DNA from: Cylindrotheca closterium
Lineage: Eukaryota; Bacillariophyta; Bacillariophyceae; Bacillariales; Bacillariaceae
Direction of reading: 5' to 3'
DNA length: 23,937 nt
NCBI GenBank assembly: GCA_933822405.4
Contig: CAKOGP040001712.1
Span: 1-23,937, forward strand
Positions 9,967 through 19,653 of the stretch are shown one piece after another. Made by a program: the position numbers and the translations under genes. Below the pieces are notes generated by a model. That model worked only from the letters and a program-made list of their open reading frames with translations, searched no databases and was not told the origin of the DNA. The first letter of the stretch is position 1. Each line of letters begins with the position of its first letter.

Positions 9967-9986
9967 CTAGGCATAGAATAGAAAAA
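9954..9986 (+). repeat. 33-bp direct repeat, right copy
   Basis: Identical to 3237-3269, including the palindrome GTCAACGTTGAC (9956-9967). It overlaps the last codons of the recombinase frame. The sequences diverge directly after the AAAAA run. Confidence 0.85.
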
Positions 9987-11283
9987 GTTTCCCACCACAC
10001 CCACCCTCTGGGCTGACCTTCCATCAAACGGTCGGCACTTTGGCACGTGGAGTGGGCTTCAGTAAATAGCCACTCATTACACCATTACCGCCATCTCTAC
10101 TACCTTCTACATACCCCTCCCAATCCGAGCGAAGGACAAACAAGCTGACGTAGCCATTGATAGACGTGTACTAAGTGTACACACGGACACGTGTGTGTAC
10201 ACATGGACATGTTGGGAAACTCACGGCAACCATGTGGACACACGGCCTATTTGTTATACACGGACAGAAAAACAATTCGAAAAATTTAAGATTATGATTA
10301 TACCGACCTGGAAAAGCGGGTTTCCGAGATCCATTTCAATTTGGCAAATAACGGCCACTGCTACCACGACTTTCCCGTAAAGTGCTCGACCTTGTTCTCC
10401 ACCTCCACCACTGGCCGATGTCGAAACGGCAGGAGTGTTGGCGATACTCAAATTTCAATTTTGAGAAATGGAGAACTGGAGGATTATTAGGACTTTTAAA
10501 TATTCCCTGGATCTGATCCATGGAATACAGGTTCCCGTATGACTAATAGGACTGTACAATTGGACGGTTCGGAAGTGCGGGAACGCAGACAGACCAGCTT
10601 CTAGAATAATCTGGGAAGTTTGGAAAGCTTTATTTTCGATATTATGGAACTGAAAGAAGGTCCGTTTTATCCTTTTTGACACTCTGTGTTGAATCGATAC
10701 GGAGGTCTAGGGAAAGAGCAACGCGAATGCTAATGGGATCTGTGAATGTTTCCAGATCTGAAGGCAATACAATTCAGCTCACAATCCAAACAGAATCCTA
10801 AATGGATATGAATTAATATAGTAATACTGATGTATGGTTTGCTATAGTATCGATAGATCGTTATCAATGCAGGAGCTCATACCCTAGCCACCAAAAATCC
10901 TATTTTGAATCGTATTGTTCCGAGTCACGAAAACCGTTCTTGATACAATTCTGTCAATTCTAACACCACTGGGCTATTGTACCAGAGTTATTTTGAAACA
11001 CCACTGAAAATTTCCTTAAGTAATTCATTTAACAAAACTATTTGTGGTACTGCTACGTCGTAGGAACACATGTTGAGAGAAATGCTCGTGTTGCAAAATG
11101 TATTTTCATTTTGGACTACTAGTGCTGCAAAATCGAAAATGAAAAATGTATGTAGAATTCCTACAAATATTCAAAACCATTGTTCTATTTTTTTCTTTTT
11201 CCACCGAACCAATCGCTGAGCAGGTGATAAACAGCGAAGACTCGTTCGAAATTTTTGGGACCCTGAAGAAGGGGGAATCAAAA

Positions 11284-11319
11284 TTCCAGGGGATTTGCAA
11301 TTTTGACTCATCTCCCTGC
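11284..11319 (+). repeat. Short dispersed repeat, copy b
   Basis: Matches 465-500 in the same orientation with one mismatch over 36 bp. Minus-strand translation of both copies gives a shared peptide (QGDESK, QIPWN), which could be a scrap of a repeated ORF or coincidence of frame. Confidence 0.7.
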
Positions 11320-11866
11320 CGGGTGTTCCTGACTTTCCGATCTTGTTTGAAACACTTCAAGATTATGGTTGTAATTTCCCCATTGCTTATCATTCTTGCT
11401 GAAGGTAGGAAAAGACGAAGGGTCTCCCTTGGTAGGCAAGGCTGGCTCCAGATTTGGTGAGATTTGGTAGGAACTTTATTAGTTTTCAATGCTGCAGTAT
11501 GTATTATCCAGAGGGTAGACGGAAGAAAGCGGTCGAACCAATGGATGATTCAATATTGACTCTCCACAGTATTGCACCACAGCAACCTCATATCAAACCT
11601 GTGTGCAAGTATACTGACAGAACGATAGAGTTATTTCAGCTTCACACCTGAGTCACTCCAAAGAAACACCAAGCAGAAGAACCAGAACGGAAGGCGCCAG
11701 TTGGCTATCTGCGATAGTACACCGTGCATTGTTGTTGGATGGATCTGGACGAAGATTTATGTCGTATGCGACACGGCGGATGACTCCGAGATCGAAGCGA
11801 AAAGAAGAAACAAAACTACCTACCAGCAGTACATACAATACTGTGTGTTTTGAAACATCTGCACTC

Positions 11867-11901
11867 GTACCAGTACGTACAAAAAGTACGATACCTGGTA
11901 C
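11867..11901. promoter_or_regulatory. Imperfect hairpin upstream of the TPR gene
   Basis: GTACCAG (11867-11873) pairs with CTGGTAC (11895-11901), and inside it CGTAC pairs with GTACG around an AAAAA loop, with a small internal bulge. It lies about 125 bp before the start codon. It may be a DNA palindrome for a factor or a 5' UTR stem. No known element is implied. Confidence 0.4.
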
Positions 11902-12027
11902 TGTGTTTTCTAGGGCTGGCTTTTGGCTCATCGTTTGCCGATCATCACTACAATACAGTAATTTGCAACAAAGCAAGCAACCTGCAGTACTCTCGGTGCA
12001 AATTGCACTCTGGAAATATAGTTCAAG

Positions 12028-13087
12028 ATGACCAACGCGCAAGCCGAAGCAATCAAAGCAGAAGGAAACGCATTCTTCAAAGGCGGAAAGTACAAGGAAG
12101 CTATCGGCAAGTACAAGGAGGCTGTGGCAATTGATGCCACAGTCCCATCCTACTGGTCGAATATGGCCGCTTGTCACGAGAAGCTGCGAGAATTCGAGGA
12201 GATGGCTGAAGCTGGACGTAGTTGCATCCTAGCAGACAAAAATTTTGTGAAGGGATACTACAGATTGGCAACTGCTCAAAAGGCCATTAATGATCTTCCA
12301 AACTGTATCAAGACCTTGGAAAGTGGTCTAGCAATTCAATCTAGCAATCCAGATTTGAAGCGCATGAAAAAGGAGGTGACAGAGCTACAGCGTGGAGAAC
12401 AAGTGGCTGCCTACTGCTCTAAAGCACAGGAACTTCTGCAAAACGGGGACATCCCGAACGCAATGAAGACCCTTGAACTTGCAAGCCGTCTTGATGCCGG
12501 AAATCCCGATATTGAAGCCATGATGAAGAAAGTCAAGCCCAAATGGGAAACCATGGAAAAAAAGCGAAAGGCTGGACTCAGTTCTGTGGAACAACACAAG
12601 GAAAAGGGAGACGAATGCTACCAAAACGCTCAGTTTGAAGAGGCAGTAGGTCACTACAAAAAGTGCATTGATCAATTGGTCAAGGACGGACAAGGCGCTT
12701 CTGACTTAGCGGTGAAGGCGTATTCCAATCGTGCAGGTAGGTTATTGTTTCTCGATGTGGCTTTCAATCTTTAAAGGATGATGTACTAATTGTTCTTTCT
12801 CGGAATGAATTGATGCAGCTTGTTACAAGCAAATTAGTAACTTTGATGGTACAATCTCTGATTGTACAGCAGTTTTAGAAGCTCAGCCTGACAACGTGAA
12901 GGCCTTGATTCGTCGTGCCCAGGCTTTCGAAGGTGTTGAGCGTTATCGATTTGCACTTCAGGATGTCAAGGCTGTTTTGTCCATGCCATATAACAAGGTT
13001 GGAAAGACTAACTTTGATTTATGCAACGGTATGCAACACAGACTTCAACGAACCGTAACTCAGTTGAAGAAGATGAATAGCTCGTAA
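12028..13087 (+). CDS. HOP/STI1-like TPR co-chaperone, two exons
   Basis: The protein likely binds the EEVD tails of Hsp70 or Hsp90 and helps pass clients between them in the cytosol. Exons are 12028-12736 and 12819-13087; the 82-bp GT-AG intron is in phase, giving 325 residues. The first TPR set starts at residue 6. The five carboxylate-clamp positions are all present (K10, N14, N45, K75, R79), with exactly the spacing known for HOP TPR1. A second TPR set begins near residue 198 (EQHKEKGDECY), continues across the intron junction (SNRAACYK), and keeps K and R in KALIRRAQAF, but has Asp where the first clamp Asn is expected. A charged helical linker (about 150-200) joins them. It lacks the third TPR set and DP repeats of full HOP, so it may be a shorter relative (for example SGT- or TOM34-like in architecture). 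ATG 12028 gives the canonical N-terminus. Confidence 0.88.
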
Positions 13088-13359
13088 CTTTATGAATACA
13101 AAACAAAGCTTTACTTCAGGCTTTTTCGACATAAAATTGTGGCCTGCGGTTGGAGTGTTTTTTCTCTCGTACGGGTATTGCCATGTAGTACTGCCATGGG
13201 GGAGACTAGTTGATCCTGGTCTGAATTTTGTCGCCAGCAAGTGCGGTAGGCTGGGATACCCCTCGGATTGGTGTGAAACCCATTTCGGATGGGCCACGAG
13301 AAGAATTTTTGCACCCCTGCAGCACGGGGTTATCAAATTCTAGCTCAACAATGTATGTT
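13088..13359. other. Downstream of TPR gene, only a weak small ORF
   Basis: A plus-strand frame of 83 codons (13092-13343) starts 4 bp after the TPR stop. It has one hydrophobic stretch near residues 18-35 and no family I recognise. It is more likely 3' UTR than a gene. Nothing else stands out before the transposon. Confidence 0.35.
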
Positions 13360-13442
13360 CATCATTTAAGGGGATCCTAACTATTTCAGGGTCCAAAACT
13401 AATATTTATAGTTTATTTCTCCGAAAACATTTGGTGATTGAT

Positions 13443-13583
13443 TAACGACAAAACTTTGTCGTAATTTTTGTCGTAGTTTGTCGTAATTTTTTGTCGAAAA
13501 TTCTCTACCATCAACTGAGCAACTACAACAAAATTTACAACAAAATTTACGACAAAATTTACAACAGAACTAAAAAAGTAGAG
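13443..13583. repeat. Left subterminal TTGTCGTA-type repeat array
   Basis: It begins with AACGACAAAAC, continues with three or four TTTGTCGTAA/G units, and then after about 35 bp carries the opposite orientation (TTTACAACAAAA, TTTACGACAAAA). The array can fold back on itself as well as pair with the right-end array. Confidence 0.8.
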
Positions 13584-13729
13584 AGAATTCTCGGCTCGCG
13601 CGCAAGCATGACGTGAAACAAATCAATCGAAATGAGCCACAGTGTTGCTTTTTCAAGTGAGGCCCGCAATATCAAATATTTTAAAATAGTTCAAGTCTAA
13701 TTTATTTCATATATCCAAATTTAATAAAA

Positions 13730-14474
13730 CATCCGAATCTGGGTAATGATCACCAGTATTTGCGGGGGAAATTGGATGTCCATGATCCATAGCATACTGA
13801 ACAAGCACAGCAACTGCCTCCAGCACAAACACATGGTTCTTCGGACCATGATGATAAGTCGCATCAAGGATTTGATCTTCCATTCAAACTCTCCTGTCTT
13901 GCTCGCAACTTGGATTTGAATTCGAAGAAGGGTCCAGGATCAGCAAGGCTGGGGAGGGCAAGCTTTGCGTTGCGTTGTTGCCTGCCGTCTTTTTGTCAGT
14001 GTAGACTCTGTCGCAGACAACAACTTTTCCTTTTGGAACCTTTTCCCGTAGCCCTCCATCTTCTGCAAAGATTTCCCGATCACCCATAGCAACCCTCTTT
14101 GGTCCGCTTATCCATACGGTCTTGCGTTGGGGTCAAAACCTTGAAAAGAGCTCTTCCAGATGGTTGATTGCACAAGTCCCTTGCGCTGTATCTGTTCATT
14201 CGTTGAAATGCCATGTCTGCCAATTATCCATCCATGCTTCATGGCCAGCATATTTTCCAGCAAAAATCTGGATCATCTCGCCTTTGAGAGCGTGTAAATC
14301 TACCATCTTTTTCTTATGATGATTGTTGCATGGTGTTTTTCCTCCGTCGTACTGGGTACGTGTACGTGTACTTGTTGACAATGAAACGGAGTTGTTGCGT
14401 GTTTTCAACATGAAAGTATTTGAAATTCTCTCGGTCATCGCTAATGTTGAAACGAAGGATCGGCGTGCGCGCAA
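13730..14474 (-). pseudogene. DDE transposase remnant
   Basis: Reading the minus strand from 14474 gives fragments of one transposase broken by stops (near 14196-14198 and 14133-14135) and frame changes. GPKRVAMGDREIF, then LREKVPKGKVVVCDRVY (about 14115-13990), matches the region around the second catalytic aspartate in IS5/Harbinger-type enzymes. After a frame change FKSKLRARQESLNGR (about 13919-13875) fits the catalytic-glutamate helix. After a stop and another shift, GPKNHVFVLEAVAVLVQYAMDHGHP (about 13849-13775) fits the C-terminal part. The first catalytic aspartate region is not clearly seen. The order of motifs and their spacing make the assignment fairly safe. The exact superfamily does not follow from what I can see. 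Confidence 0.72.
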
Positions 14475-14478
14475 AGGT

Positions 14479-14615
14479 AGATTTTGTCGTAGATTTTGTC
14501 GTAAATTCTGTCGTAGGGTTGTCGTAATTTGTTGTAGGTTTGTCGTAATTTGTCGTAGCTTGTCGTAAGTTGTCGAAATATTTTACGACAAAATTTACGA
14601 CAAAAGGCTTGTCGT
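14479..14615. repeat. Right subterminal TTGTCGTA-type repeat array
   Basis: About eleven units of TTTGTCGTAA/G with small variations, the last ones inverted (TTTACGACAAAA), ending in TTGTCGTTAATT. It is the inverted counterpart of 13443-13583. Confidence 0.8.
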
Positions 14616-14694
14616 TAATTATAAAACTCCACTGTTTCGGAGAAATAAAACAATGTTTTGCCCCCTAAATAATTCTATGTACCCGTAAATGATG

Positions 14695-14989
14695 GAGGAA
14701 TTCGATGGAACAAAGTGGAGCTTGAATTCGATGTCTCCGTGCTGAGGGGGGAGGAAAAGTATGTCTGTCTCCCGTCACACTTTGGTTTCACTACAATCCG
14801 AGGCGTGTCCCTGACTCTGGCAATTCAGCACGGAATAAGGAACAGATCTTACACCACAAATTGCACTTTGGAACCAAGTTTTTTCAGTTTACTTTTATGT
14901 TAAGAGTGAAAATCTGATGCCAGCGCACTTAATGATCCCTCACTGAAATAAAGGAGACAGAAAATCAAGAGATCCGTTTTATAGTAGGT
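14695..14989. other. Gap between transposon and TIM17 gene
   Basis: No gene recognised. A plus-strand frame of 62 codons (14715-14903) has no visible domain. The right part must be the 3' UTR of the TIM17 gene, which is transcribed leftward. Confidence 0.4.
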
Positions 14990-15682
14990 TTAGGAGCTCT
15001 GGCCGTCTCCAAATGGCCACCAAGACGAAGACTGACTGCTATTATGACTGGAGGTTTCCGTTGAAAAAGTTGTATCCGCGCCGATGAAAGGCTCATTTTC
15101 CGGAGGAGTATTAGATGGAGTTGGTGGCGATGGCAAGGAACTTCCAGGTCCAGATATACTAGGAAAAAGACCACCAGCTGTTGGAGGCGCCGTTGGATCC
15201 ATAGCCTGTTGAGCGAGCAAATCATCCGGGCTTGGAGCCGCAAATGCCTTGGTGAACATGATACCCATACCCTCGATCAAGGCCAACAGAACACCACCGA
15301 CAGCCGCAGCTTGAGCCATTGCTCTCGGTCCAGCACGTGCAGCTAGAATCCCACCTGTTGCTGCGCCGCTAATGATAGAATTCCACGGATCTTCCTTCTG
15401 ACGAACGGCAGTTAACGAGCAATCGCAACATGCAAACAAACCTCCCCAAACAGCGAATTGGCCACCCAATACAGGTGCTCGTGCTTGCACTGCTGACAGA
15501 GATCCTGCAATCCTTGCTCCAGATGGTGCCATGCGCGCTCCTTTGATGGTGTGCCATATTCCACCTCCAACATTTCCCATGCAGAATGCACCGCCGACGT
15601 CATCGACAATTCTCCAAGGACAAGGTTCCCGATCGGCCATTCCTGATTGACGCGGCATCTTCACAGTTGTTTCGTTGTTCAA
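14990..15682 (-). CDS. TIM17: Mitochondrial import inner membrane translocase subunit Tim17
   Basis: Tim17 is a core channel subunit of the TIM23 complex, which moves presequence proteins across and into the mitochondrial inner membrane. The single-exon frame is 230 residues. Signatures in order are [61 protein letters not shown] and [10 protein letters not shown], with the four glycine-rich membrane segments of the family over residues about 28-150. The cysteines in EPCPW and DCS correspond to the conserved disulfide pair. Three in-frame ATGs exist (residues 1, 9 and 15). The third, MADREP, gives the usual short family N-terminus and may be the true start. After the last membrane segment comes an unusual tail of about 80 residues rich in Pro and Ser, ending WWPFGDG. 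It lies head to head with the Utp22 gene. Confidence 0.96.
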   Translation of the reverse strand: MNNETTVKMPRQSGMADREPCPWRIVDDVGGAFCMGNVGGGIWHTIKGARMAPSGARIAGSLSAVQARAPVLGGQFAVWGGLFACCDCSLTAVRQKEDPWNSIISGAATGGILAARAGPRAMAQAAAVGGVLLALIEGMGIMFTKAFAAPSPDDLLAQQAMDPTAPPTAGGLFPSISGPGSSLPSPPTPSNTPPENEPFIGADTTFSTETSSHNSSQSSSWWPFGDGQSS

Positions 15683-15888
15683 AGAGAAGTGTAGTGTTGA
15701 TTAAATAACACGGAGTGAACGAATGAATGAATGAATGAAAGTGGAATGCTTCATTTCTCAGCACTCTTGCTCAGCCGTGCGCATCGCGCGCAACCATTGA
15801 AAACAAAACCATGAACTTGATACCAACCAAACTGCCACTTTGAGATTCTGAAATTGGGAAATATCGTCGTGATCCAGCAGATCCCAAA
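15683..15888. promoter_or_regulatory. Shared divergent promoter region, TIM17 and Utp22
   Basis: Only 206 bp separate the two start codons, so both promoters and 5' UTRs lie here. A GAAT tetranucleotide run (about four units) lies at 15721-15738. No TATA box is evident. Confidence 0.6.
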
Positions 15889-18800
15889 ATGACGCAGCAA
15901 TCATCGGTTACACAAGATGCGGCCCTTTTGGATTCGATTGATACATCCTCGGCGATGAATCTCCACAAGTCCAACTTGATGCGAATGCAAGTTGCTGAAC
16001 TCCTTGACGAATGTCAACTTGACCTCCAAAGTCGCAGATGGGCATCAGATGCGAACGAATACTTGCAGATGATCTCGCGTTTGGTTCCAAAGACCGCTTT
16101 TAAGATGGAAAAGCTCAAGGACAAGGCTGATAAGCCCATTTCTCTTGAAATTCAAAGAGACAATCCGTTGACAGTGGAGCCGATCGGATTGACTAAAACG
16201 CCCATTGCCTGGACCAAAAAATCAGGAAATGCACAGGTTCTACCGACATTTGATCTCTGTGTCAAAGTTCCAGAAATTTCCATATCGAAGAAGGATTATC
16301 TGAATCATCGCTATATCGACGTAAGTTACACATTTCTCATTTCTTTGGTTCACATAATCGATTTCCTTTCCCCAACTTGTACTTCCTTGACGAATCAGAA
16401 ACGAAAATACGTCATAGAACAAGTGGCAAAATGTCTATGTAAGAATGCAGAGACAGTGGGCAATATTGAATATCTTTGGTTGAAGGGATCAGACCGTGCC
16501 CCAGTTTTGAGACTGGTTCCTCCGAACAATGGGAAATCTCCAAAATTCCAAGTTCACTTGCATTTTGGAATGCATTCAATCGATTGGATTCCAAAACTTC
16601 GACTTGTCCCAAACAGATCCAATGTGAAAGCTGCATTGTCTTCATTCGAAACGCAGCAGTACAATCATGCCATTATGTTTGACGCTCGTCACCAGTTCGA
16701 AGATAACCATCTCAGCTCACTTGTCGATCTAGAAAATATCCAAGCGTCACTTGTGCTAGTTCAGGTTTGGGCGCTTCAGAGAGGTCTTTGGCGAAATCAT
16801 GACGGGTGGACGAAAGAGTGCTTCGCTTTGCTTCTTGTTTATCTTCTCAGGACGCACAAAATCAACACTCGGATGACGCCAATACAGTTGATCACTGTTC
16901 TTTTCCAGACTTTGGCAGAAACCGAATGGCTTGGAGAAGAAGCTGTTGAGGACACAAATATGAGATCTGTAGAGCGGCAGATATCTAGAACCGCCAACCA
17001 TGCGCACGGGCGACGAACTGTGCTTGTATTGCCTTCCGAAGGTGTCAGCGAGAAGGAGACCATTCGGCAATCTGCACTGGCTCGGGTTTATGAGCAGCAA
17101 ACCAGGGATTCGCCGTTAACAAAAAACGACCCACGTACTCTGCTTGATGCATACGCGTCGGTTGCTTCTTACCATCTTGGCCCGGTCTTTTTGGATTCGA
17201 CATTGTGCTACAATTTCTTGGGAGATGTGTCGCCAAACTACACAAGGCTACTTCAGACGCACGCAAGAAGAAGTCTTGCAAGTCTGAAGCAGCCAAGGGT
17301 GGCTTTCGCATTCTTATTTATGAGGCCAATGCGATTTTGGAACAATTGGGATCTTTATGTACAGATTCCAATTGACAAATCAAAGGAATGGGAAAGCCAC
17401 TGCCGCAAACTAGTCCAATTACTTGATGATGCTTTGGGTAATCGAATCAGAGGGTTGCGTGTTTTGAGTACTGGGAATGGTGACGAAAACGATGGAAAGG
17501 AAGGTGACAATTATTTGGCTAGGCAAATTAGGGATGGGGACGTCTCGTTACCACAGTTGGGTTTTCAATCCCCAACTGGACGGCCCAGCATAATACTTGG
17601 TGTTTCCATTAATCCTGAGACAAGTCAGCGGGCTGTCGACCGAGGACCATCAGCGGAAAAGTCAGCGGAGCTTCGTTCGTTTAAAGATCTCTGGGGTGAC
17701 AAGGCTCAGCTCCGAAGGTTCAAAGACGGTGCGATTGTCCATGCTGTTGTTTGGAATGATACTGACGCTTCTACATTTCGAAATGACAGCACATTTCGAG
17801 GCGGTTATGTTGAGAAGATCATGACATACATCGTTTCAAAACATTTCACGAAAGCTCCAATTCAGTTCTCTCTGTCGGATCTCTCGTCTCTTGTGGATGG
17901 CGTGTCGTCGTGTGAACCCTCCATGCCGTTCGCAAACCCTGTGGCGTCTCACCAAAAAATCATGTCGGCATTCAATTCACTGTCAGATTTCTTGCAGAAG
18001 AGCTCTCGTCTTGGCAATGATACAGGCTCCAATCTTGGGCTGCCACTTGCAATTGATGCAGTAGAACCACTATCTCCTTGTTTAAGGTACTCCGAGCTAT
18101 TTCCGCCTGTTCCTCACCCATTACTGGGCGGAGAGAAAGTTAAAACAAAGAAGATCCCTGGTGCATTGACGTCAGAACCGATATTAATTCAAATTCGATT
18201 CAGTGCATCTTCGAAATGGCCCAACGATCTAAAGGCCATTGGAGCAGCGAAAACAGCGATGCTGGTTCAACTTGCAGAAGGAATTGAGAGCTCTCGTCAC
18301 GAGGGCTTTGCGGGAAGTGTTTTGGTCAACTCATCGTATGCTGAAGTTGGATACATGGGATATTGTTTTCGAATCATGGTTCGTGCTGATCCTGAAATTC
18401 GAATGCTCCAAGGTCTTTCTCAGCCAAGTGCAGAAGCAATGAAACTACTGGACGATTATACCAAGAAGCACGTCATGGCTGCAACTCATCACTCGACAAT
18501 TCACGCTGTCCATACACTGCACCCATCGGCCGGAACCGTCGTCCGTATGGCTAAACGCTGGTTGGCCAGCCACATGCTCTTTGGCCTAGTGACCATAGAG
18601 TCTATCGAGTTGTTGGTTGCGAAAGTGTACAGCGAAGACGAAGCCCTCCTCGCTGTTCCTGGAACTTTGCAAGCAGGCTTTCTTGCATTTCTGTTCCTGC
18701 TAGGAAATCACAACTGGGCAAGGTGCGTATAGCATTGTTCAGACGCCATGATATGGCTCATCCTGGTACTCACAATCTGTTTTAGGGATCCACTCATTGT

Positions 18801-19653
18801 CGATCCGCGAGGCCATATTGACAATGATGACTATGATGCAATCAATGCAGTCTTTGAAGACATACGTGGTGATAAGGACGATGGGCCTGCAATGTACATC
18901 GTCGCGCCTTACACGAGAGTGAACTCTGAAGATAACAAAGTGGGGAATGACAGCGAACGGGAATCGTGGCGACCAAGCTGCACATCTCCGGAGTGGGTAG
19001 TCCTTTCAAGAGCAGCTGCACTTGCAAGACGATCACACAAAGCCTTGATCAGCTGTATTCGAAACTTCAAAGGATCTGACTCGCTTTCAATTTTTCGTGA
19101 ATCGGCAACGGGATTTAAGTCCTACAATGTCCTTTTTCGTGTTCACCCTGATTTTAATTTTGACATGAGCTCAAGCTCAACATCAGAATCCTTGAGGAAC
19201 ACCAAAAATGAAGAAGGAATCGTCGAAAGTGCCTACACTAGAAGTATGAAAGCCAGATATGCTGGACCCAAAGCACTCGGGCGAAAGATCTATCGGAACC
19301 TTGATGCGAATGTGGAAGAGCCCCTGTGCACCTCGTGGAGGCCGATCTCCGATCTTGTGGCATCACTTCGTCAAGTATTTGGTGATCAAGCCCTCATCTT
19401 TTACAACGACCTCTCCCCAGAGGTTATAGCACTTCTCTGGAGACCTGCGACATTTGAAAGCACATCGTTTTCAGTAATGAGTTCTGACCATGCGAAGCCT
19501 CTTGGTTTTGCTTTGGATGGCAACAAATCAGTAATGCGAAGTGAGAGGGATCTCTTGCGCGAAGTTAGTCTGTACAATCAAGAAATGGTGACCTCAGTGA
19601 AGGTTATAAACTGCAAACCATCTAGCAACAAGAAGAGAAGGATAATAAATTAA
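15889..19653 (+). CDS. NOL6/UTP22: Nucleolar protein 6 / Utp22 (Nrap family), three exons
   Basis: The protein is a component of the small-subunit processome (UTP-C in yeast) and acts in 18S rRNA processing in the nucleolus. Exons are 15889-16320, 16399-18722 and 18786-19653, with GT-AG introns of 78 and 63 bp; the product is 1,207 residues, close to yeast Utp22 (1,237) and human NOL6 (1,146). Nrap signatures are KKDYLNHRYID joined to KRKYVIEQVAKCL, VWALQRGLWRN, FLGDVSPNY, FKDLWGDKAQLRRFKDGAI, VRMAKRWLASH, DPLIVDP and, near the end, FYNDLSPEVIALLWRP. The fold is a chain of nucleotidyltransferase-like and PAP/OAS-like domains thought to be inactive. The first intron has length 3n and no stop, so retention would insert 26 residues. 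The lysine-rich C-terminus (KKRRIIN) could serve nuclear targeting. Confidence 0.95.

Larger units (their letters stand above)
3237..9986 (+). mobile_element. Decayed tyrosine-recombinase (DIRS-order-like) retrotransposon
   Basis: The order is gag-like protein, reverse transcriptase with RNase H, then tyrosine recombinase. No aspartic protease or DDE integrase is seen. This gene content defines the DIRS order of retrotransposons, including its Ngaro and PAT types. The coding part is bracketed by a perfect 33-bp direct repeat (3237-3269 and 9954-9986) that holds the palindrome GTCAACGTTGAC. The right repeat overlaps the end of the recombinase frame. The element is dead: gag is interrupted by a nested insertion at 5027-6249, several frameshifts and stops break gag, pol and the recombinase, and the end of the recombinase catalytic region is damaged. 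True outer ends are uncertain and may lie beyond the 33-bp repeats. Confidence 0.85.
9987..12027. other. Intergenic region, no gene recognised
   Basis: About 2 kb without a convincing protein on either strand. Notable points are the palindromic words AAGTGTACACA (10173-10183) and TGTGTACACATG (10194-10205), which recur left of the retroelement; a CACGGAC-rich stretch near 10181-10266; the second copy of a short dispersed repeat (11284-11319); and a hairpin at 11867-11901 upstream of the TPR gene. The left 200 bp may be the 3' leader of the retroelement. The right end must hold the TPR-gene promoter and 5' UTR. Confidence 0.5.
13360..14694 (-). mobile_element. Decayed DNA transposon with iterated subterminal repeats and DDE transposase remnant
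   Basis: The ends are imperfect inverted repeats: CATCATTTA at 13360-13368 against 14686-14694, then CAAAAC, then TTTATTTCTCCGAAA (13412-13426 against 14635-14649), then TTAACGACAA. Inside each end lies an array of TTGTCGTAA/G units and their reverse complements, about eight units at 13443-13560 and eleven at 14479-14615. These resemble the subterminal transposase-binding repeats of many DNA transposons. The interior encodes a broken DDE transposase on the minus strand. I see no clear target-site duplication, consistent with age. About 1.3 kb in all. Confidence 0.72.

Noticed and set aside
13092..13343. 83-codon frame 4 bp after the TPR stop
   Set aside because: Not recognisable and most likely 3' UTR; kept only as a remark in the gap entry.
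13443..14615. TTGTCGTA-type arrays as a CRISPR or satellite
   Set aside because: Units are contiguous without spacers, occur in both orientations at two inverted ends, and bracket a transposase, so transposon ends explain them.
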